Source: Frigoribacterium sp. PvP032 (GTDB lineage: Bacteria; Actinomycetota; Actinomycetes; Actinomycetales; Microbacteriaceae). From it: DNA of 64,000 nt. Shown piece after piece: positions 34,496-43,050 of this stretch (position 1 is the first letter of the stretch; every line of letters begins with the position of its first letter). A program made the position numbers and the translations under genes. The notes below the pieces were generated by a model, which was given only the letters and a program-made list of their open reading frames with translations, did no database searches and had not been told where the DNA came from. The stretch is taken from the NCBI RefSeq assembly GCF_017833035.1, contig NZ_JAFIBM010000001.1, positions 3,059,762 to 3,123,761 of the forward strand, given 5' to 3'.

Positions 34496-35707
34496 TCAGG
34501 TGGTGGGGGCGTCGGTCGTCGACGCCTCGCGGTAGACGTACAGGTCGCGGCGGCCAGGAGGCGCGTCCCAGCCCTGAGTGAAGGTCCAGCGGCCGTCGAC
34601 CCGGCCGAGGCCGCCCCAGCAGAGCGAGCCGCCGGGCGTCAGGGCGAGCTGCTCGAACGGGCGCTCGACGTCGTAGAGCGCCTGGCTCGCGGCGAAGCGG
34701 CCCTCGGCGTCGTCGTGGAACACGTCGAGCACGAGACGCCCGTCGCCGGTGACGATCGCGGCGGCGACCTCGTGCAGGTGCCCGCCGACGCTCGACAGGT
34801 CGAGGTACGGGGTCGGCTCGAAGCGCCAGGTGCGCATGTCGTCCGACCGGCCGACGTGCAGCACCCCGTCGAAGCCCTCGCTGACGAACATCAGGTACTC
34901 GCCCCCGACGCGGACGGCGTCGCCGTGCTCGTCGCGCGGGATGACGGCGCCCTTCGCCCACAGGCGCGTCTGCTCGGGGTCGGCGATCGGGCCGAGGCGC
35001 TCCCAGGTGACGAGGTCGTCGCTGACGGCGAGCATCATGTCGCAGCCGACCGCCTCGACGGGGTAGCCGGCGCTCGGGAACGCGGCCCGCGCCTCCTCGG
35101 TGATCGGCCAGATGCCGTTGTAGAACAACCAGAAGCGGCCCTCGGCACGGTAGACCTTCGGGTCCTCGGTGCCGAGCAGCTCGAGGTCACGGGTCGGGCG
35201 GACGACCGGGTTCGCCGGGTCGTCGACCCAGGCGGCGCCGGTGTCGGTGCCGGAGTCGGCCAGTGTGCGGGTGGCGTGGCCGATGCGGCTGCCGAGGCTC
35301 TCCTTGACGGGCGAGGCGCGGTAGAAGAGGTGCAGGACGCCCTCGTGCTCGATCATCGTCGGGTTGTAGAGCGACGAGCTGGTCCAGCCGATGCCGTCGG
35401 GGTCGTCCCACTGCTGGTCGAGGGTGAACGTCAGGGCAGGGTCGGCGGCGAAGGGGCCGACGGCCCAGTCGGGGCGGTCAGCACCGTACGCCGCCTCGCC
35501 CGAGAAGGTGAGCTGGGCGAGCGCGCTCGTGAGTGCGTTGCGGTGCGCGAGCGCGTCGTCGAGCACCTGCCGGAGGCGGTCGCGCGTCAACGGGACGAGG
35601 TGCGCCTCAAGGGCGGTCGCCCCGGTCGCGTCGCGGTCCGCGCTGCCTGCTGGCACGGCGGCGGCTCGGGCGAGGTCGCGGGCGGCGGTGGTCGTCGCGG
35701 GGTCCAT
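34496..35707 (-). CDS. GH130-like beta-propeller glycosidase/phosphorylase
   Basis: 403 residues from ATG 35707 (TTG 35716 and GTG 35713 are in-frame alternatives). Five-bladed propeller marks: LYNPTMIEHEGVLHLFYRAS (113-132) and GTEDPKVYRAEGRFWLFYNG (179-198, with the catalytic-type Asp182), then HLHEVAAAIVTGDGRLVLDVFHDD. More distant from classic GH130 than its neighbour, and some GH43/GH32-like features cannot be excluded. Cytoplasmic. First gene after the LacI-type operator, so first of the operon. Confidence 0.75.
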   Translation of the reverse strand: MDPATTTAARDLARAAAVPAGSADRDATGATALEAHLVPLTRDRLRQVLDDALAHRNALTSALAQLTFSGEAAYGADRPDWAVGPFAADPALTFTLDQQWDDPDGIGWTSSSLYNPTMIEHEGVLHLFYRASPVKESLGSRIGHATRTLADSGTDTGAAWVDDPANPVVRPTRDLELLGTEDPKVYRAEGRFWLFYNGIWPITEEARAAFPSAGYPVEAVGCDMMLAVSDDLVTWERLGPIADPEQTRLWAKGAVIPRDEHGDAVRVGGEYLMFVSEGFDGVLHVGRSDDMRTWRFEPTPYLDLSSVGGHLHEVAAAIVTGDGRLVLDVFHDDAEGRFAASQALYDVERPFEQLALTPGGSLCWGGLGRVDGRWTFTQGWDAPPGRRDLYVYREASTTDAPTT

Positions 35708-35743
35708 GGGCACCAACTTCGTCGTCGGGTGGCTGTCTACATC

Positions 35744-35761
35744 TACCGAAACGTTTCGGTA
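35744..35761. promoter_or_regulatory. LacI-family operator of the glycan operon
   Basis: Perfect 18-bp palindrome TACCGAAACGTTTCGGTA, with the CG centre and GAAACGTTTC core common to LacI-type sites. It lies 37 bases upstream of the first operon gene. The regulator at 35926 is the obvious ligand. Confidence 0.85.
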
Positions 35762-35827
35762 AAAGTGAAGCTAGCACGGAGCCGCGCGGAGCGTAACCCC
35801 GCCCCTTCACGAACCGCGCGGGCTGGA

Positions 35828-35887
35828 GAACCTCGTTCCGTTCAAAGAACCGCGTTGCTTCGAGGTTCTTTGAACGGAACGAGGTTC
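35828..35887. repeat. Palindromic element, family 3 copy 3 (probable terminator)
   Basis: Perfect 24-base arms (35828-35851 and 35864-35887) around a 12-base loop; the arm begins GAACCTCGTTCCG and ends AGAACC. It lies 38 bases beyond the end of the LacI-type gene on the minus strand, before the operator of the operon. Confidence 0.9.
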
Positions 35888-35925
35888 GGCGAGCAGCTCC
35901 GCGGAGCGGCGGCGGCGAGACGGCG

Positions 35926-37032
35926 TCAGCGCGGGGCGGGACCGGTGGAGGCGCGGACCAGGAGGCGCGCCGGCTCGATGTCCGCCTGCGCGACAGCGGG
36001 CACCGCGGAGCCGGCACCGGGCGAGGCCGCGGGCACTGCGTCGGGGCCCTCGACGGCGGCGAGCAGCAGCCGCGCGGCCTCCGCCCCGAGCAGGCGCGGC
36101 GCCGTCGTCAGCGTGGTGAGCGCCGGTCGCACGTAGGTGCCGAGCTCGATGCCGTCGAACCCGGCGACGCTGATGTCCTCGGGCACGCGCACGCCGCGGG
36201 CGTCCGCCTCCGCCATGAACCCGATCGCGGCGAGGTCGTTGGCGCAGAACACGGCAGTCGGCCGGTCGCGGCGGCCGGCAGCGCCGTCGCCGGCGCCCAC
36301 GTCGCGAGCAGCGCCGCCGCCCAGCAGCTCCGCCGCGGCACGCCGTCCGCCCTCGTACGTGAAGTCCGCCTCGACGAGCACACCGGGGTCGCATCCCGCG
36401 GCGACGAGCGCCTCGCTCCAGGCCTCGACCCGGTGCACCGCGTGGACGAAGCGCGCCGGCCCCGCGACGTGCGCGAACCGTCGGTGCCCGAGCGACACGA
36501 GGTGGGCGACGAGCTCGTGGACGCCCGCCGAGACGTCCTGGTGCACCGCGGGCAACGGGAACCCGGGGGCGGGGTTGACCCCGACCGCCGGCAGCCCGAG
36601 CTGCTGCACGAGGGCGACGCGCGGGTCGTCGACGACGAGCTCGTTGAGGAACACCCCGTCCACCCGACGACCGGCCGCGAGACGCCGGTAGCGGTCGAGG
36701 GTCTCGTCGGCGGCCGAGCCCATCTGCAGGATGAGCGCGTAGCCGCGCGGGTCGAGCACCGACTCGAGACCGCCGATGAAGCTGCCGAAGAACGGGTCGG
36801 ACTCGAGCACGAACGGGTCGCGGTGCACGACGAGCCCGACGCTGAAGGCCCGCTTCGCGCTGAGCGAGCGCCCTCGGACGCTGGGGACGAACCCGAGGTC
36901 GGAGGCGGCCTGCTTGATCCGCGCGCGCGTCTGCTCCGAGACGCCGGGGCGGTCGTTGAGCGCGCTGGAGACGGAGCTGATCGCGACACCTGCCCTGGCG
37001 GCGACCTCGACGATGGTGACCCTGTCCGTCAC
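35926..37032 (-). CDS. LacI-family transcriptional regulator of the glycan locus
   Basis: 368 residues. Helix-turn-helix at the very start (VTIVEVAARAGVAISSVSSALNDRPGVSEQTRARI), then the periplasmic-binding-like core with GFMAEADARGVRVPEDISVAGFDGIELG near the end. GTG 37032 has AGGAGG 7 bases upstream and starts at the natural N-terminus; longer in-frame starts add only basic low-complexity sequence. It reads towards the importer operon and probably represses it through the palindrome at 35744, released by a sugar from the imported glycan. Confidence 0.9.
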   Translation of the reverse strand: MTDRVTIVEVAARAGVAISSVSSALNDRPGVSEQTRARIKQAASDLGFVPSVRGRSLSAKRAFSVGLVVHRDPFVLESDPFFGSFIGGLESVLDPRGYALILQMGSAADETLDRYRRLAAGRRVDGVFLNELVVDDPRVALVQQLGLPAVGVNPAPGFPLPAVHQDVSAGVHELVAHLVSLGHRRFAHVAGPARFVHAVHRVEAWSEALVAAGCDPGVLVEADFTYEGGRRAAAELLGGGAARDVGAGDGAAGRRDRPTAVFCANDLAAIGFMAEADARGVRVPEDISVAGFDGIELGTYVRPALTTLTTAPRLLGAEAARLLLAAVEGPDAVPAASPGAGSAVPAVAQADIEPARLLVRASTGPAPR

Positions 37033-37243
37033 GTCGCGCCTCCTCGTCGTCGGCCTCGCCGTCGGTCGGCCTGTCGCTCGCGTCCTCGACATCCGTCGGG
37101 ACCCGTCGATGCTACGGCAGCCCCGTCGCGCCCACCTCGCTCGGCAGCACGCTCGCCTCCTCGCTCGGCCGCACAGCGCACGTCCACGCCCGGATCGGCA
37201 GAGTCACAGCCCACTGATAGCCGACCGACCGGAGACTCCGACC

Positions 37244-38491
37244 ATGGACCTCCCCTGGCGCCGCCGCAGCGCGACGACCGACCCGACCACCTCGACGACC
37301 TGGGCCGCTCCCGGCGAGCCCGGCGCGCCTCCTCGTGTCCTCACGACGACCGCAGCCGAGGAGGCGCTTGCCGGCTCCCCCGGCCGCGCCCTCGCACCCG
37401 GCGCGGTCCCGCCGGGCATGCTCGTGGCCGGCGCCTGGGGCTGGCGTCTGCTGGTCGTCGCGGCGTGCCTCGCGGTGCTCGGCTGGGTGATCTCGCGCCT
37501 CGAGGAGATCGTGGTGCCCCTGCTGATCGCGATCCTGATCTGTGCGCTGCTGCAGCCGGTGGTCCGGCTGCTCACCCGGCGACGGGTGCCGCACTGGCTC
37601 GCGATCGTGGTCGCCCTGCTCGCGCTCGTCGTCGTGGTCGGCGGCCTGCTCGTGCTCGTCGTGACCCAGGTGCGTGCCGGTGCGGGCGACCTCAGCGACA
37701 AGGGCATGGCGGCGTACGACAGCCTGCGGCAGTTCCTGCGGACGTCGCCGCTGAAGCTCACGGACGGAGAGTTCGACCAGTACGTCGGCCAGGCGGGGCA
37801 GGCGCTGCAGGACGCGAGCCAGCAGATCCTCAGCGGAGTCGCGGCGATCGGCTCGGCGGCGGGGCACCTTGTCGCGGGCGGGCTGCTGACGCTCTTCGCG
37901 ACGATCTTCCTGCTGATCGACGGTCGGGGCGTCTGGCACTGGGTCGTCCGCCTCTTCCCGCGGGCGGCACGTCCGGCCGTCGACGGAGCCGGCCAGGCGG
38001 GCTGGCAGACGCTCACCTCGTTCGTGAAGGTGCAGGTCGTGGTCGCCGCGGCGAACGGCATCGGGATCGGCCTGTTCGCGTTCTTCCTCGGGCTGCCCCT
38101 GGCGGTGCCGATCGCGATCCTCGTGTTCCTCGCGTCGTTCATCCCCGTGCTCGGCGCGATCGTGACGGGTGCCCTCGCCGTCGTGCTCGCACTCGTCGTC
38201 GCCGGGCCCGTCCAGGCGCTGGTGATGCTCGGCGGCGTGCTGCTCGTGCACCTGCTCGAGGCGCACGTGCTGCAGCCCCTCGTCATGGGAGGCGCGGTCA
38301 AGGTGCACCCCCTCGCCGTGGTCTTCGCCGTGGCGGCGGGCTCGCTCGTGGCCGGCATCCCCGGAGCCCTCTTCGCCGTCCCCACCGCCGCGACGGTCAA
38401 CGTCATGGTCAAGTACGTCGCCTCGGGCCGCTGGAAGGCGCGGCGCGAGGGCCCGCTCGCCGTCGACGGCGCCCCGCCCGCGGGCGCCTGA
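37244..38491 (+). CDS. AI-2E family transporter (PerM/TqsA-type membrane protein)
   Basis: 415 residues. After about 65 polar residues come the usual eight or so membrane segments: two near the start, a soluble region (about 140-200), then GIGLFAFFLGLPLAVPIAILVFLASFIPVLGAIVTGALAVVLAL, where the F-x-P-x-x-G motif is diagnostic. The family includes exporters and Na+/H+ antiporters; despite its name it need not involve autoinducer-2. GGAG lies about 10 bases before the ATG. Confidence 0.9.
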   Translation: MDLPWRRRSATTDPTTSTTWAAPGEPGAPPRVLTTTAAEEALAGSPGRALAPGAVPPGMLVAGAWGWRLLVVAACLAVLGWVISRLEEIVVPLLIAILICALLQPVVRLLTRRRVPHWLAIVVALLALVVVVGGLLVLVVTQVRAGAGDLSDKGMAAYDSLRQFLRTSPLKLTDGEFDQYVGQAGQALQDASQQILSGVAAIGSAAGHLVAGGLLTLFATIFLLIDGRGVWHWVVRLFPRAARPAVDGAGQAGWQTLTSFVKVQVVVAAANGIGIGLFAFFLGLPLAVPIAILVFLASFIPVLGAIVTGALAVVLALVVAGPVQALVMLGGVLLVHLLEAHVLQPLVMGGAVKVHPLAVVFAVAAGSLVAGIPGALFAVPTAATVNVMVKYVASGRWKARREGPLAVDGAPPAGA

Positions 38492-38503
38492 CGCCGTCGC
38501 GCT

Positions 38504-38851
38504 TCACTTCGTCTGGTTCGGGTGTGCCGTGAAGACGTCGATGACGACGATGACGACGACCGTCCTCTGCTCGACGTAGTACCAGATGCGCGCACCGCCA
38601 GTCAGCTCGTACTGCCACCGGTCGTGCTCGACGCCGTCACGGACGATCGTCGCCAACTCGCCTCGGAGCTGGTGGCATCGAGGATCAGATGTGCACGGCG
38701 CCGTGGTCAACCGATCCCACGCGTCGACGGCCGCGTTCTTCTGGGTCGCGACGACGTCCCGCCACCCGGTCTCAGCTGAGCGGGTGCCGAATCGCAGGAC
38801 GTGCTCCGTCGTCTTGACAGGCCTCGGGACCCCGGCGGCCTTCTTCGCCAT
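38504..38851 (-). CDS. RelE/ParE-like toxin
   Basis: 115 residues. The N-terminal half is helical (TGWRDVVATQKNAAVDAWDRLT) and the C-terminal half carries the beta-sheet of the RelE fold: HQLRGELATIVRDGVEHDRWQYELTGGARIWYYVEQRTVVVIVVIDVFTAHPNQTK, with Arg/Lys/Tyr residues in the positions of mRNA-cleaving toxins. The ATG overlaps the antitoxin stop by one base (TGATG). Likely an mRNA interferase or gyrase poison neutralised by its partner. Confidence 0.8.
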   Translation of the reverse strand: MAKKAAGVPRPVKTTEHVLRFGTRSAETGWRDVVATQKNAAVDAWDRLTTAPCTSDPRCHQLRGELATIVRDGVEHDRWQYELTGGARIWYYVEQRTVVVIVVIDVFTAHPNQTK

Positions 38852-39321
38852 CAGCCGCGCGGGTCGGCCACGACCGGCGCGTCGGGCAGCCAGTCGTCGA
38901 CAGCCCCGCGGCCTGCCGCGACTGCCTTCGCGGTGTTCATCCACGCCGTGATCTCGGTCAGGATCCGAACGGGCTCGTTGACGACGAACGCCCCCCTGGC
39001 CGTCTCGATGATCGTCCGGGCACAGACCTCTTGGTCAGCGGGGCTCAGCAACTTGATCCACGGCAGCTGACGTGACAGGCGGTCGGCCAGCGAGCCGTCG
39101 TCGTCCAGGGAGACGGCGATGAGCTGGGCTGCGACCTCGAGCACACGACGGTGCACGAGCGCCTCGCGCTTCGTGACCAGCAGCAGGGCCTCGCCGTCGC
39201 GACGCGTCACCTCGACGGGGCCGTCCTCGGCCGCGGCGAAGACGGCCGCCGAGTGCCGGGACAGGTCCGACGACCGCACGACGTGCGAACTCGGGACGAG
39301 GGGGGCAGAGGTGACGCTCAT
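38851..39321 (-). CDS. Phd/YefM-like antitoxin
   Basis: 156 residues. The first 55 residues match the Phd/YefM type (SSHVVRSSDLSRHSAAVFAAAEDGPVEVTRRDGEALLLVTKREAL); the C-terminal 100 residues (long helices, ending AWMNTAKAVAAGRGAVDDWLPD) are an extension larger than in standard Phd proteins. It should bind its own promoter and the toxin. The -10 box ends only 6 bases before the ATG, so its mRNA is probably leaderless. Confidence 0.82.
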   Translation of the reverse strand: MSVTSAPLVPSSHVVRSSDLSRHSAAVFAAAEDGPVEVTRRDGEALLLVTKREALVHRRVLEVAAQLIAVSLDDDGSLADRLSRQLPWIKLLSPADQEVCARTIIETARGAFVVNEPVRILTEITAWMNTAKAVAAGRGAVDDWLPDAPVVADPRG

Positions 39322-39327
39322 GCGGAC

Positions 39328-39356
39328 ATCGTATTCCGATCACGTTCTGAAGTCGA
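39328..39356 (-). promoter_or_regulatory. Promoter of the toxin-antitoxin operon, leaderless
   Basis: On the minus strand TCGACT (39351-39356, -35) and TACGAT (39328-39333, -10) are 17 bases apart. The predicted start of transcription coincides with the antitoxin ATG at 39321, and no ribosome binding site precedes that ATG, so a leaderless transcript is expected. Confidence 0.6.
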
Positions 39357-39561
39357 GAGGGGCGACGACGGGACCAGTGATGAGCCGAGCCCTGGCCCCC
39401 CGCACCGCGCACCCCCGGCACCGTCCCCGTGATTTGCGCGCGATCCGCCGGGGCCGAGCCCTCCGGCCCGGGAACCACGGGCCGCTGAGACGGGATCACT
39501 CTCGCTTTGGCCGACCACCCCTGACCACACCGCAGCGCGGCGCAGCTCAGCTCAGCGCAGC

Positions 39562-39945
39562 TCAGAACGGCACCCCGCAGCGCAGCACCACGTTGGCGTA
39601 CGGCGTCGCCTCGCCCGTGCGCACGAGCAGCCGCGCCCGCCCGCTGAGCGCCTTCAGCTCGTCGTGCGAGACGTGCGAGACGTCGTCGAACCGCGCCGCG
39701 ATCTGCTCGCCTGCGGCAGTGCCGACGCTCTCGTCCGCCGCCGTGCACGCCTCGAAGACCGCATCGGCCAGCAGCGCGTCGAGCACCCCGGCGAACGACG
39801 GCAGGCCGTGCACGACCGCGAGGTCGACCACCGGCACGCCGGCCGGCAGCGGCAGGCCGCAGTCCGCGACGACCACGAGGTCGCCGTGGCCGAGGCCGCT
39901 GATCGCGGCGTTCAGCTGGGCGTTGAGGATCCCGCCGCGCTTCAC
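39562..39945 (-). CDS. rbsD: D-ribose pyranase
   Basis: 127 residues. Speeds the pyranose-furanose change of ribose so that ribokinase gets its substrate. Motifs: ISGLGHGDLVVVADCGLPLP (His and Asp of the active site) and the C-terminal YANVVLRCGVPF. The GTG start overlaps the rbsK stop (GTGA), the end of the ribose operon. Confidence 0.94.
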   Translation of the reverse strand: MKRGGILNAQLNAAISGLGHGDLVVVADCGLPLPAGVPVVDLAVVHGLPSFAGVLDALLADAVFEACTAADESVGTAAGEQIAARFDDVSHVSHDELKALSGRARLLVRTGEATPYANVVLRCGVPF

Positions 39946-40997
39946 GCCCGCACCTCCAGCGCCGTGACCTGCTCGTCCGTCGACGGCAGCTCGTCGTCGA
40001 CGCCCGGGTACGAGGGCTGGGTGCCCGCGGTCGTGACCGAGTAGGCGCCGACGCGCACCGCCTCCTGCGCGGCCTCGAGCAGCGACGACCCGGCGGCGAG
40101 CGCGGCGCTCAGGGCGCCGACGAACGCGTCGCCGGCTCCCGACGAGTCGACGGCCCGCACCTGCGGGGACGGCACCGACCACGAGCCGGAGGCGTCCGAG
40201 ACGAGCGCGCCGGCCGCACCGCGCGTGAGCACGACGGAGGCGACGCCCAGCGCACGCAGCTCGCCGACGACGGCCGCGTCAGCGCCAGACGAGGAGTCCG
40301 ACGAGGCAGCAGACGCACCCGACGAGGCAGCAGCCGGGGAGGCGCCCGTCGAGTCGTCCGACGCGTCCCGCCCCGCGAGGCGCTCGGCAGCCTCCGGCGC
40401 GACGAGCTCGAGCAGCAGGCGCCCCTCGTGCTCGTTGAGCACGAGCGGGTCCGCGAGGCGGACGACCTCGGCCGAGACCGCCACGACGGGTGCGAGGTTG
40501 AGCACCAGGCGCCCCGTGGCGAGCCGTGCAGCGCGCTCGATTCCCGAGACGGGGATCTCGCCCTGCAGCACGACCACGGCAGCGCGGGAGACGACGTCGG
40601 CGTGCCGCGCCACCGCCTCCTCGTCGACCGACGCGTTGGCGCCGGGCACGACGACGATCGTGTTCTCGGAGTCGGAGCCGACGCTCACCACGGCGAGCCC
40701 GGTGGGGCCCTCCGTGACCGCGACCCGTTCGACGTCCACGCCGCTCCCGACCAGCAGCGGCAGCGCCGCCGACGCGTGCACGTCGTCGCCGACCGCGCCG
40801 ATCATGGTCGTGGCGGCACCTCGACGGGCCGCGGCGACGGCCTGGTTGGCGCCCTTGCCGCCGGGCAGCAGCGTCATCGACGTGCCGATCAGCGTCTCGC
40901 CGGGGAGGGGGAGGCGGTCGACGGTCACGACCTGGTCGACGTTGATCGACCCGACGACGACCACGCCGGCGCCGGCCACCTCAGCAGAGCCGTGCAT
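39942..40997 (-). CDS. rbsK: Ribokinase with a Ser/Ala-rich insertion
   Basis: 351 residues against about 305 for typical ribokinases. PfkB marks: GGKGANQAVAAARRG (46-60) and DSSGAGDAF (284-292) with catalytic Asp290. The extra length is mainly a low-complexity insert at about 211-241 (DASDDSTGASPAAASSGASA and on), coded by short direct repeats of CCGACGAGGCAGCAG (near 40299-40335), between the sugar-binding and ATP-binding halves. Coupled to rbsB (TGATG) and rbsD (GTGA). Confidence 0.94.
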   Translation of the reverse strand: MHGSAEVAGAGVVVVGSINVDQVVTVDRLPLPGETLIGTSMTLLPGGKGANQAVAAARRGAATTMIGAVGDDVHASAALPLLVGSGVDVERVAVTEGPTGLAVVSVGSDSENTIVVVPGANASVDEEAVARHADVVSRAAVVVLQGEIPVSGIERAARLATGRLVLNLAPVVAVSAEVVRLADPLVLNEHEGRLLLELVAPEAAERLAGRDASDDSTGASPAAASSGASAASSDSSSGADAAVVGELRALGVASVVLTRGAAGALVSDASGSWSVPSPQVRAVDSSGAGDAFVGALSAALAAGSSLLEAAQEAVRVGAYSVTTAGTQPSYPGVDDELPSTDEQVTALEVRA

Positions 40998-41944
40998 CAG
41001 GAGAAGTCACCCACGTTCTCCTTCGTGACCGTGATGACCTCGACGGCCTGGTCGGAGGGGCCGTCGTCGCCCTCGCCTCCGTCGATCGCCTTGACGGCCT
41101 GGTCGACGGCCAGCGCGCCGAGCTCGCCCGGCTGCTGGGCGATGGTGCTCGACATCGTGCCGGCCTCGATGGCCTTCAGCCCGTCCTCGGTGCCGTCGAA
41201 CGCGGCGACCTTCACGTCAGTGCCGGCACGCGAGCCGAGCGCCTGGATCGCGCCGAGGCCCATCTCGTCGTTCTCGGCGAAGACGCCGACCGCGTCGGGG
41301 TGCGCCTGCAGCAGGTTGGTCGTGACGTCGAGCGCGGTGGCGCGGTCGAAGTTGGCGGTCTGCTGCGCGACGACGGTGATGCCGGGGAACTCGGCGATGC
41401 CCTTCGTGAAGCCCTCGCCGCGGTCGCGGCTGGCGGAGGTGCCGGCGACGCCCTGCAGCACGATGACCTCGCCCTGCTCGCCGATCGCCTCGGCCAGCGC
41501 CTTGGCGGCCTGCTCGCCGCCGGCGACGTTGTCGCTCGCGACGAACGACGCCACGTCGGCGCCGTTGACCGCACGGTCGACCGCGACGATGGGCACGCCG
41601 GCGTCGTTGAGCTGCGAGGCGGCGGGGCCGGCAGCGTCGCTGTCGACCGCGTTGAGGATGACGGCGTCGGCGTTCGACGCCGCGGTGGCCAGCTGGTTGC
41701 TCTGCGTCGCCGAGTCGTTCTGCGCGTCGACGACCTGCAGGTCGACGCCCTTCTCGTCGGCCTCGGCCTGCGCGCCGTCGCGCAGCTCGACGAAGAACGG
41801 GTTGTTGAGCGTCGACAGCGACAGGACGACCGTGGGGCGCTCTGCCTCCCCTGCGGGGGTGCGGTTGCAGCCGGCGGTGCCGGTGACGACCACTGCGACG
41901 ACGGCGGCGACGGTGGCGGCCTTGCGGAACGAGGAAGACTTCAT
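40997..41944 (-). CDS. rbsB: Ribose ABC importer, substrate-binding lipoprotein
   Basis: 315 residues with lipobox Cys26 (TGTAGC). Ribose-binding protein features: TVVLSLSTLNNPFFVELRDGAQAEA, NAVDSDAAGPAASQLNDAGVPIVAVDR, VFAENDEMGLGAIQAL and VAAFDGTEDGLKAI. It follows rbsC and is coupled to rbsK. Confidence 0.95.
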   Translation of the reverse strand: MKSSSFRKAATVAAVVAVVVTGTAGCNRTPAGEAERPTVVLSLSTLNNPFFVELRDGAQAEADEKGVDLQVVDAQNDSATQSNQLATAASNADAVILNAVDSDAAGPAASQLNDAGVPIVAVDRAVNGADVASFVASDNVAGGEQAAKALAEAIGEQGEVIVLQGVAGTSASRDRGEGFTKGIAEFPGITVVAQQTANFDRATALDVTTNLLQAHPDAVGVFAENDEMGLGAIQALGSRAGTDVKVAAFDGTEDGLKAIEAGTMSSTIAQQPGELGALAVDQAVKAIDGGEGDDGPSDQAVEVITVTKENVGDFS

Positions 41945-41981
41945 CGTGTGTCCTTCGGTGGGGTTCTGGTGGTGCGGGTGG

Positions 41982-42013
41982 GGTTCAGGGGAAGTGGGGT
42001 TCAGGGGAAGTGG
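41982..42013. repeat. 16-bp direct repeat between rbsC and rbsB
   Basis: GGTTCAGGGGAAGTGG occurs twice head to tail (41982-41997, 41998-42013) in the 72-base gap. The second copy touches the rbsC stop region. It may come from slippage; no other role is apparent. Confidence 0.8.
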
Positions 42014-42016
42014 GCG

Positions 42017-42988
42017 TCACGCGCTGCGCGTCTTGCGGCGCAGCACGTCGACGCCCACGGCGAGCGCGATGACGAGGCCGATGACGACCTGCTGCCAGAA
42101 CGACGTGACGTTGAGCAGGTTCAGCCCGTTGCGGATCACGACGAGCACGAGGGCGCCGATGACGGTGCCCGAGATGCGGCCGACCCCGCCGGCGAGGCTG
42201 GCCCCGCCGATGACGACGGCGGCGATCGCGTCGAGCTCGTAGCCCGCCGCGGCCTGGGGCTGGGCGGAGTCGAGGCGGCCGGCGAGCAGCAGGCCGGCCA
42301 GCGCGGCGAACAGGCCCGCCAGGCCGAAGACGGTGACGACGATCCGCTTGACGGGCAGGCCCGACAGGCGGGCCGCCTCCGCGTTGCCGCCGACCGCGTA
42401 CATGGTCCGGCCGATGACGGTGCGGTTGAGGATGAACGACGCGATCGCGGCCGCCACGACCAGCACGATGACCGGCACGGGCACGGGCCCGACGTTGCCG
42501 CCGAGGAACGACACCGCGGCGGGCGTCGAGATCGGGCGGCCGTCGCTGACGACGAGCGTCAGGCCGCGGGCGACGCTGAGCATCGCCAGCGTCGCGATGA
42601 ACGAGGGCAGCTTGCCGTAGGCGCTGGCGAAGCCGTTGACGAGACCGGCCACGAGACCGGTGGCGAGGCCGACGACGAGGGCGAGCCCGCCGGGCAGGCC
42701 CGCCGTCGCGAAGGTCCAGCTCGACACCATCGCCGACAGGGCGGCGACCGAACCGACCGAGAGGTCGATGCCGCCCGCGACGATGACGAAGGTCATGCCG
42801 AACGCGAGCACCGCGACGGTCGACACCTGGATGCCGATGTTGAGGAGGTTGCGGCCGGTCAGGAAGTCGGGCGTCGCGATGAAGAGGGCGAGGCAGAGCA
42901 CGACGAGCCCGACGAGGGCGCCGTTGGCGGCGAGGAACGCCTTGATGTCGAAGGAGCGTCGCTGCGCCTTCACGGTGGTGGTGGTCAT
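42017..42988 (-). CDS. rbsC: Ribose ABC importer, permease
   Basis: 323 residues, eight to ten membrane segments. Typical of RbsC: GMTFVIVAGGIDLSVGSVAALSAMV, GLVNGFASAYGKLPSFIATLAML, AVGGNAEAARLSGLPVKRI and a cytoplasmic EAA-like LDAIAAVVIGGASLAGGVGRISGT. Works as a homodimer with RbsA. Confidence 0.95.
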   Translation of the reverse strand: MTTTTVKAQRRSFDIKAFLAANGALVGLVVLCLALFIATPDFLTGRNLLNIGIQVSTVAVLAFGMTFVIVAGGIDLSVGSVAALSAMVSSWTFATAGLPGGLALVVGLATGLVAGLVNGFASAYGKLPSFIATLAMLSVARGLTLVVSDGRPISTPAAVSFLGGNVGPVPVPVIVLVVAAAIASFILNRTVIGRTMYAVGGNAEAARLSGLPVKRIVVTVFGLAGLFAALAGLLLAGRLDSAQPQAAAGYELDAIAAVVIGGASLAGGVGRISGTVIGALVLVVIRNGLNLLNVTSFWQQVVIGLVIALAVGVDVLRRKTRSA

Positions 42989-43050
42989 GGGTGTCTTCCT
43001 GCTCGGGTCTGGTTCGTCGGGTCGTGGTGGGGAAGCGGCGCGCGGGCGCG

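Noticed and set aside
37244-38491. Quorum-sensing function for the AI-2E family gene
   Set aside because: The family name is historical; no luxS or lsr genes are near, and many members are exporters or ion antiporters.
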